Notes under the pieces: model-generated | Told to the model about the DNA's origin: nothing | Seen by the model: the letters and a program-made list of their open reading frames with translations, nothing else | Database searches by the model: none | Shown: piece by piece, positions 56,601 to 64,000 of the stretch | Layout: every line of letters starts with the position of its first letter | Numbering within the stretch: position 1 is the first letter of the stretch | Position numbers and translations under genes: made by a program | Origin: Oenanthe sinensis | Lineage: Eukaryota > Streptophyta > Magnoliopsida > Apiales > Apiaceae | Assembly (NCBI GenBank): GCA_028671895.1 | Contig: CM053794.1 | Coordinates: 38,828,501-38,892,500 of the forward strand | DNA length: 64,000 bases | Direction: 5' to 3'

Positions 56601-59600
56601 GTGTGATGGAAGGCTATCTTATTTGGAGTTAAGAGCTTACACAGAGTCTGTGATTGATTTAAGATAATCTAGATGCAGTGAACATCATCATCAAGCTCCC
56701 TAGCATTCGTTTGATTTTAGCTCTGAATTTCTAAAGGTTGACATCCTGTTTAGGGCTCAAGATCAGATGACACCAGATGAAGAAAAGCTGCAAGCAGCAT
56801 CACAGGGGGAGCATCAGTAAGTTGGATCAACTAGTCGTGTTTGATGTTCAAATGCTAGCAGTGCTCATTGAGTAATAGTTGAGATTCTTAGGAGCACTGA
56901 GTGATCCAGATTGAGTGATTGCATATTAGAAAGGAAATTGTCAATTTAAAAATAATGCAAGATGATCTCAATCATATTTGAAGAAGACTACTCTACCCAC
57001 TGAATATCTAAGGAAACATTAAGGACACATCTGTCATGACAAAGGGTTTTGTGTAACAACATTTCCTAGAGTCAGTTCTTGATGAATCTGGGTAGTAGAG
57101 TAGTGATTGGTAGTGTCGTGCATGTATAAGAGTATTTCATTGGTTTTTCTGAGTGAATTCAATGAAGATTGAAGATGCACTAACTAATCAAGATTGAGTA
57201 GGGTTCGAATCAAGGAACTAACTCAATTGAACCAGAGGCAGATACACTTAGCACAAGGAATCAATCCATATGAAGACTTGGTATTGATACAGAAGCTGAA
57301 GGGTAGTTCGGAGTTTTTGAAGGTTCTACTCTGCTAGTGTCAAGACTACTGGTTTCTAGAGTGCTGAGTTTAGTGAAGCTGCTGCCAAGACCAATATCTA
57401 CAAGAAAATATTTGGGTGCTGAAGGTAATGCAGTTTCCGTCTGGATGAGCGTAGTATTGTTTCGAGGAACAATGTTAACTGGTAGCTGAAAAGTTATTCC
57501 TGTCCAAAAGGAGTAAACGTTCAATCTCGAAAGGAGTAAACGTTCGATCTCTAGGGCAAAGAGGAGTAATTGTTCATTCAACGATCATACACCAGTAAAA
57601 GCTCTATTGACTAAGGTATGTCACTCTAGTCTAATATTGATTTATTTAAACATAATGTTTATAGAGAGTGTTCATGCTATTTAGATGTCTACGATCTCTA
57701 GGAACTGATTAATGTTTGGCTTGTGACCACCCGGGACCCAATATTATCATTATGAGCTTACCTATGATCACCCGGGACCTAGGGACCTAACAATGTAGCA
57801 TCTCTTTGTATAGTCAATTTATATCCAGGATCTCGTACTTTGTGCTGTCATATGTTATTCATGTTATATGTATCAAATGTTTCAGCATAAGTATTTGTAT
57901 ATATTAATTAATTGTAATTTTATTTACTTTTAATTGTTTAATGCTAATATTAATGGAACCACTTAATATGTAGTTTAAGTGATGTAATTCATGTCTTTTG
58001 CAAAATCCATTAATATTAGTTGTCATTCTTTTGATATTAGTGATGTCACTTAGAATTTCTACACTAAGTGACAAAAAGATTATTTCAAAAACACTGATAT
58101 TGAAAGTAAGTTACTACATCGCGAGGGGTTGTCAAAGATCATAAATTTTAGTATTAATATTTAAAGGTATTTGATCTCTGATGCAACTAGTACCTCGAGC
58201 TTACATACATTCTGATTGTCATGAGTATTTTCAATATGCTTATGTGATAATTGTTGAGATGTAGTGTAAGAAGTTAAATGCTGTCATTCGGTCAATGTAT
58301 GTTCAGTGTTTAGCGGATGCTTATGTTTTATGCTTTAGAATTACCATGATCTATATTGCAATATGTGTTTGTTTCAAGCCACAAATGGTAATTGTCTAGC
58401 ATAATGTAAGTATCTTATGTGCTTGATTATTTTGTAGTAATATGCATTTTATTACAAAATGATTGAATGATGTTAGTACTTTTGAATGTCTTGTCATTCA
58501 TATCTTTGATAATTCATTAGTATTAACATATGTTTTTCATTCTTTAGAACTTGAATGCATAAAGAAATTTCTTGTCTATTTCTTGTGAACAATGTTTTAT
58601 CTAAACATGCATTCATTTGCCAGAAAATGAAAAGCCACTAAAAGTTTTCTTTGAAAGAGAACATTTCTTGAGGATTATCTTTCAATTTCAAAATCATATA
58701 TCCTCTCTCTCTCTAAATATTTTGTAATGAAAACTGTTTTCTCTCCACGATTTATTTAAATAAAGTTACTTGATAACTTGTAACTTAGGTTGCATGGTAT
58801 CAGACTATTTTATTTGAGTAAATTGTTTTGATCTTAAAGTATCAACCATTGGTAAAACGTTTTTCAAAACTCTTGTTAATGTCTGTTTCACATTGACCTG
58901 TAGTATTAAAACAATGGTTGTTTGCTTTGGGATTAGTGCCTTGGACTGTATGACTAAAGCATTCATTCGATTTTTTAAAAATGATTTATGTTTTAAGTCG
59001 GAGATAATATCCGATAAGAATGAATTGCAAAACAATTTCTGAAAACATACAGTGAGCAAGATGAAATAGATTTGAGTTATTAATCAAAATGTTTTTGTTA
59101 AAAGAGTTGAATTTCAATTGGATATTTGTCTAAGAAAAATTCAAAAGAACACTTTTCTTAATCTGTTAAACTTTTTTTCAAAGTTGTGAGTTTATGAAAT
59201 TTGGCTTAATATTCTTTTACCTATTCTTTATTAATTCCCACATTTTAGCTCTGGTGCATTGTTTCTTGAGGACACATTGCTCCGATGCTATATTTCTGAG
59301 AAGGAATAGAGAATAAGTTTAATCATACTATACCAAATTTTATATAGCTCTGATCAACTCTATCTATTTAGCCGTAATGGCTTGGCCTAAGTGGCTATAG
59401 GGGAAGGTCAAGAAGTTGAATAATCCATCAATTTCTAACCAAGGCCTTAATACCAAACACTATCATTCTAATTCAAACTTTCAACCCTTGGTGATATAAG
59501 GAACTTATGTTAGTTAGAGGTTGATAAGGGAGAAACTGCACTTGATGCAGCAAATAAGGATGAAGTCAGAAGTGCACCCACAGCTCTACCTCCAGAGAAG

Positions 59601-60230
59601 AAAAGAAGTATACAAATTGAGGTATCTGTAGCTCATCTGTATTCTCTCAAAAGGATGCAGAGCTGAAAAGGCAATTCAACCGTTTCTGAATGAACTCTCT
59701 CAACAGGGTGATTTCATTGAAATTCGCTCGTCAGCCAGAGCATCTTGTAATGAGTCAAGCACACCAAAAGCATTCACGCTGATGGTAATCCTAAAGTTTT
59801 TGCTTCTAAGGGATGTTATAGGACCTAACAGTTCTCTAGCCTCTCTTGGGACTAACAATTGTAAGGACACATTGCAAGAAGTGCACATTGTGAGGTATAG
59901 GTAAAACCCCTAAACTTCTTTGTTTACCATTCATGGTGAATGAAGTTGTTGAGCCACCTTCACAGGCGTTTGAGGGAAACTTGGATTTCTTGCCATATAT
60001 TAGAATCCTTGTCAACCTTCCTAGGAGGAACAGTCCTAGTTCCCTAACGGGATTTCACATCCGCAGAGCAATCTGTTGATGTTGAGAGGCAATCACTAAC
60101 AGTTTTCCATGACTGAAAATAGTGAGTTAATTCATCTTCACAGGTGATTGAGAGAGATGTTTGTACACGTCTACTCTCCCAGGAATTCAAATTCTGGAAT
60201 ACATGGATCGCTCAAAACTTAAAGGCATAT
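53640..60230 (+). other. Non-coding interior of the nested element
   Basis: 53640-54400 is strongly AT-rich; the rest has ordinary composition but many stops in all frames. I looked for protease, integrase YVDD-type RT and RNase H motifs on both strands and saw none. Minor local repeats: AGGAGTAAACGTTC twice at about 57508-57545, and CACCCGGGACC twice at about 57728 and 57769. Confidence 0.7.
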
Positions 60231-60235
60231 CACCG

Positions 60236-60345
60236 TCAACGATCCAGTGCATGGATTTGCATATGGGGAGTCGGTTGATGCTTAGATAGCTGCTAGTACG
60301 CATACCACATTCAACGATCCAGTGCATGGATTTGCATATGGGGAG
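60236..60345 (+). repeat. 75-bp-spaced direct repeat
   Basis: A 35-bp block (TCAACGATCCAGTGCATGG then ATTTGCATATGGGGAG) occurs identically at 60236-60270 and 60311-60345. A decayed third version (GTGCATGGATTTGCTCATGG) lies at about 60508-60527. Confidence 0.9.
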
Positions 60346-61001
60346 ATTGTTGATGCTGAAAGTAGCTGAGCAACAACTCGTAGACTATGATTCAGTTGGT
60401 TTACCAATTTGATGAGTCTTTTGAGGATCAGGGTGTTGGGATTTCAGTCACTCCTGGAATGGAGGAAATTCCAATTTCAGAAGGGTTATTCCCCGACGAC
60501 GAACCACGTGTGCATGGATTTGCTCATGGTGAGTTGGGTGACGACCTAACTGAAACCCTGTCTGAGATTCCATCTCAGAACCTAGATCTTTACTGATCGA
60601 CAACATGCTATAGTCAACGATCTATAATATCTTGGTGAGACTAGCATGGATTTACTTGCAGGTACAAATTGCTATAAATGGAATGAGTGCAAGTAAGGGA
60701 GAGAAACACTTGAGTGAAGTGAGGGAGTGATACACTTGAGTGAGAGAAATAGGGAGAGAAATGAGTGGAACACTTACGCTTGAAAGTGTAAACACCAACA
60801 GAACGTAGTAGAAGTGAGGAAACCATAGACCAAACACTAACCTTGCTACTATGCTTGAATCCTGTTACTGAATTTTCCAGCTCTGAAATGTTGAAGAGAT
60901 TCTTTTCTGGAAGACAAGCTGAAGAAGTGTCTAGCTGAAGCTTAGTGGGAATGTCCAAACTATTACCTTTGGGTCTATTAATTTATGTTGTTCTCAATCT
61001 C

Positions 61002-62249
61002 AAAGGGGGAGACATTAATTTTTAGGCCTAAGGAGGATTTAATATTCAATTGGAGGAGAGTTTCTTTTTCAATTGAATGTAGATGATACTTTTATTGTTT
61101 TAAAGGATATTCTCAACTAAGGGGGAGAATTTGGTGATACAAGAAACGAGATCTCTTGGTGATACAAGAAATGAGATCTGTCAATCCTATCTTGTGGAGG
61201 TTACTTAGAGGATATCTAAAGACACAAGGGTAGATTGGAGCTTGCATGAACTAAGGGGGAGAATTAGATGAAATTTAAACCTTAGTGATGCAAGGGAGAA
61301 ATTACTAAGGGGGAGTTTCTTAGTAATTGGTTGGAGCCTAATCCCTAAAGGTGTTGTAGATTTAACTGATTTTTCGTCTGAAGTGGAGAAGTTACTTTTT
61401 GTCAATTGGGAAGAAGTTACTTGTCGTACTAAGGGGAGAAGTTATGGAGAATCTTAACATCTTGGTTTGCAGTGCTATATCTTATTCTGAAAAGATATCT
61501 AAGGGATTTTGCTCTATTTGTTTGAAGATCTGTCATTGGAACATTCTTAGGAGAGGTTCGGCAGAAGAATTCTTTCTAGCACGATCAATGAATGAAAATG
61601 AAGATTTCTTTGAAGAGTATCAACTCAGGGAGAGTTTTTGCTAAGTAGAAGTTTTCTGGGTAAAGAAGAATGTGAAGGAGATTTTCAAGGGGCATCTGAG
61701 AAGTGTCCAAGTGTGTTCTATTTCTTGTTTCAGTGATAGATGAAGTCAGTGGAATAGTGCAGGGAAGAAAGAAAAATATGTTTCCTGGAAATAGAACATC
61801 CTGAAGAAAAAGAGGAAGTGACTTTCATTCCAAGAGAGAACAACCTTAAGGGGAGAATGAGTTGACCTCTTATGGGGAACATAGAGAGCTGTATGTTCTA
61901 GTTCGAATTGCAAGATGAACGAGAATGATTGTTCAGAAGTCTTTACTAATGATTTGTTTCTTTATTGAAAGAACCCCAACTTTGAAGAACATTGAAGTGG
62001 AGGAAGCTAAAGGAAAATGAAATTCAGAAATTCATCATTCATTTTCAGCAACTCAGGAAATCTGGATTTAACTGATTATATCTTTCCAGAACCTTTTGTA
62101 TATTATTTTCATGTCCAGTACTTTAATTGTTTCTTGTATATTAGTTGAGTTATCCTCTAACAGTTAATTTTATTTAATTGCTTTTGGGGGAGAGTGTAAA
62201 GGGAAATAGTATTTGATTGCTATTACATATCAACCAAATAGGGGGAGAT
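61002..62249 (+). other. Array of PPT-like motifs ending in the true polypurine tract
   Basis: AAGGGG(G)AGA-type motifs occur near 61002, 61118, 61251, 61303, 61428, 61845 and 62183, several as CTAAGGGGGAGAA, and the last, AGGGGGAGAT, directly precedes the 3' LTR at 62250. Clusters of PPT-like sequences before the 3' LTR have been described as a hallmark of Sireviruses. Confidence 0.75.
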
Positions 62250-63705
62250 TGAAAGGGGAGATAGGAGTGAAGGGAAGTAAATCACTGCACTTTCATGTGT
62301 ACTAGAAATGCTAAATGTAATCTCTATGTAATGGTTGATGATAACTCAACAATAGAACATGATATGTAATAATATGCAGGTGCACAGAAATCTTGGATCA
62401 CAGAGTTCAATTAAGACAAAGTATCAAAGGATCATCTACAGACTTGAAGCCCACTGGAAGAAGTTCATTAACATGTTCAGGCCTCAGTGGAGAATAAAAG
62501 ATGTTGACATCTATTCAAGGATGTGGAAGCTACAGAAGATTGTCTTAGTCTATGAAGATTTTAGTGCATTACAATCGAAGCAACAAGTAAGGTTTGCAAA
62601 GAAGAATGTGGAATCATGTTCGGAATCAAGAGCCCCTATCAAGACTAGTCACTTATGAACCAGACCGTTGCATCAAGTGTCAGGACATTGGAGGCAAGCT
62701 CTCGTCGGTTAATATGGTTTTAATCATTCTAAAGTTGTTGGTTTTCTTGAGTCAAGTGGAGGATCAACAAAGGTGGTAAATCAGTGTTGGAGAAATGTCA
62801 GCCTAATGGATAAGGGACAGACGGCACAACCTGATTGGATCTTACTAAAGCTTCACAGATTAGAAGGCCAAATACTTGGACGTGGTGGAGTCACGTATAC
62901 GGGGCTAAGTATTTGGATAAGGAAGTCTACACAAATTGAAGAGTGGAATGGAAATATTTAATTTAATTAAATAAAGTATTTATTTAATTATTTATATATT
63001 TTATAAATAAAGATATTCTTTATTTATATTTTATATATTTATTAAATATTACTTTTACATTAAATATTTCCAAAGGCATGCTTGGCACATGACTTTGAAG
63101 ATAAGATTTGGGTGGACAAAAGTAAAAGGTGGAAAAACAAAGTAACACCTTTTTCAATATATAAAGAAGAAACCCAAGTCATCAAGTGGGTGTGTGCATC
63201 CGGATGAGAGAAAAAATGGGGAGAGAGAGAGAAAATTATTTTCTCTCTCCCCCATGGCCATACTCCATATCTTGAATATTATGGGGCCATGAATTTCTTT
63301 GTTTCACCACTCATCTATTCTTCTATTGTAAACATTGCTAAATCTTGTTTAGAAGATAGGTTTGATTTTTGTCTCCTAGATCTAGAATTTGTAATATTTT
63401 TAGAGGAGCCAAAAATCATTTCTTTGTTGTGTTCTTGAGCTTTTGTTCTTGAACTTGTTGTAGCATCTACCCCACTTCAATGAATATAAAGTTATATTCT
63501 TGGATCTTGTTGTGTTGTGTGTTTTGGATGATTTACCGTTCATTATCTTGGTTATTTTAATGGTGTTCTTGAGGTTGAAGAAGATGATGAACAGTACCTG
63601 GGTTTGAACCAAAGTAATTTTTATGTTGTCCCAAAAATAAATAAAAGTCAGATTTTTATTTGGGAATCGTATTCACCCCCCCTCTACGATCTCCAGGACC
63701 TAACA
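62250..63705 (+). repeat. 3' LTR of the nested element
   Basis: 1456 bp, the same length as the 5' LTR, with four substitutions seen: near 50911/62281, two near 51969-51989/63339-63359, and one near 52292/63662. It ends CTAACA before the ACACT duplication. Confidence 0.93.
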
Positions 63706-64000
63706 ACACTATCAAATGTGGCTGTGCATAAAGTATATAGACAACATGTCCTGTGCACATGCTCACATGAGATAGTTTAGCTAAAACTAGAAATAGACAG
63801 AAACTGCTTTACATTTGACTAATGACTATTTCTAGCTAACACTGCAGTGACAGTCTGCTCCATTCTGCCTTATCTCATCTATCACTTTTCTTGACTTATC
63901 TTCCCAGCTACATTGTAGACTTGTCTCTATCTGTGCAGGTTTGACTTATCCTGCATAAACAGAGCTGCAACACCATCTGTCTTGTTCTGCAATTCTTCCT
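63706..64000 (-). repeat. 5' LTR of the outer element, resumed
   Basis: Continues the match to 39404-39700 of the other LTR, with one substitution seen in the first 290 bp, until the window ends. The TTCTCGA cluster of this LTR should begin just outside. Confidence 0.92.

Larger units (their letters stand above)
50880..63705 (+). mobile_element. LARD-like non-autonomous LTR retrotransposon
   Basis: A 12,826-bp element starting TGAAAGGGG and ending CTAACA, flanked by a perfect 5-bp duplication ACACT (50875-50879 and 63706-63710). The empty site is visible in the other LTR of the host element at 39404-39408. It has two 1456-bp LTRs, a PBS (TGGTATCAAAGC) and a PPT, so it can be reverse-transcribed, but its 9.9 kb interior has no frame longer than about 106 codons and no gag or pol motif that I can find. 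Size and lack of coding content fit a large retrotransposon derivative mobilised by another element's proteins. LTR identity (about 99.7%) shows it moved recently. Confidence 0.9.
39133..64000 (-). mobile_element. Sirevirus-like Copia retrotransposon, interrupted by a second element
   Basis: Minus-strand element with its 3' LTR at 39133-40426, PPT at 40427-40436, a third coding region (40482-44043), pol (44816-48049), gag (48061-50553), PBS (50588-50599) and 5' LTR from 50602. The 5' LTR is split after 278 bp by the nested element and resumes at 63706; about 730 bp of it should lie beyond the window. Copia gene order (integrase before reverse transcriptase), long gag, extra coding region after pol, GGGGGAGAT PPT and a TTCACCCCCC motif near the LTR 3' end point to the Sirevirus lineage. 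In about 565 bp of comparable LTR I count about three substitutions plus a G-run length change, so the insertion is young. Confidence 0.88.

Overview
The window is nuclear DNA of a eudicot plant. Evidence: AT-rich intergenic DNA, GT-AG introns, a FAD2 gene with the classical leader intron, plant-specific families (VQ, plastid fibrillin), several MITE families and a Copia/Sirevirus-type retroelement. I cannot name the species from sequence alone.

Left half (1-38.6 kb) is gene space. It opens with the 5' end of a decayed Copia element on the minus strand (gag with two stop codons, PBS, LTR; 1-1255). AT-rich DNA follows. FAD2 (leader exon, 1.5 kb leader intron carrying a MITE, then one coding exon at 8171-9319) is on the plus strand. 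Next come a single-exon VQ-motif gene (16879-17400, +), a seven-exon plastid fibrillin/PAP gene (19307-22630, -; 299 aa), a two-exon plant gene of unknown function (24976-25594, +; 150 aa), a multi-exon gene for a protein with a C-terminal J-domain (27130-32632, +) and a ten-exon MTPC2/MTP5-type metal transporter gene (34889-38513, +; 423 aa). The spliced models were built by hand. From the third J-protein exon onward, and throughout the fibrillin and MTP genes, every intron has GT-AG ends and keeps frame. Only the J-protein's 5' exons are unsettled.

Right half (39.1-64 kb) is a nest of two LTR retrotransposons. The outer one (39133 to past the window end, -) is a Sirevirus-like Copia element with 1.3 kb LTRs, a long gag, a largely open pol and a third coding region between pol and the 3' LTR that is split by frameshifts. 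Its 5' LTR is interrupted by a second element (50880-63705, +) with 1456-bp LTRs that differ at about four positions, a perfect 5-bp target duplication, a PBS and a PPT, but no recognisable protein genes: a large non-autonomous (LARD-like) element that moved recently. It carries a 120-bp tandem array just after the PBS and a run of PPT-like AAGGGGGAGA motifs before its 3' LTR.

Smaller structure includes two MITE families, each present twice in inverted orientation (one copy in or beside FAD2, one in the J-protein gene's large intron), Stowaway elements, a 579-bp hAT-type element with an 8-bp duplication, and a triplicated 188-bp unit with poly-C tracts just upstream of the MTP gene. The genes are unrelated housekeeping or stress genes; nothing suggests a cluster with a shared pathway.
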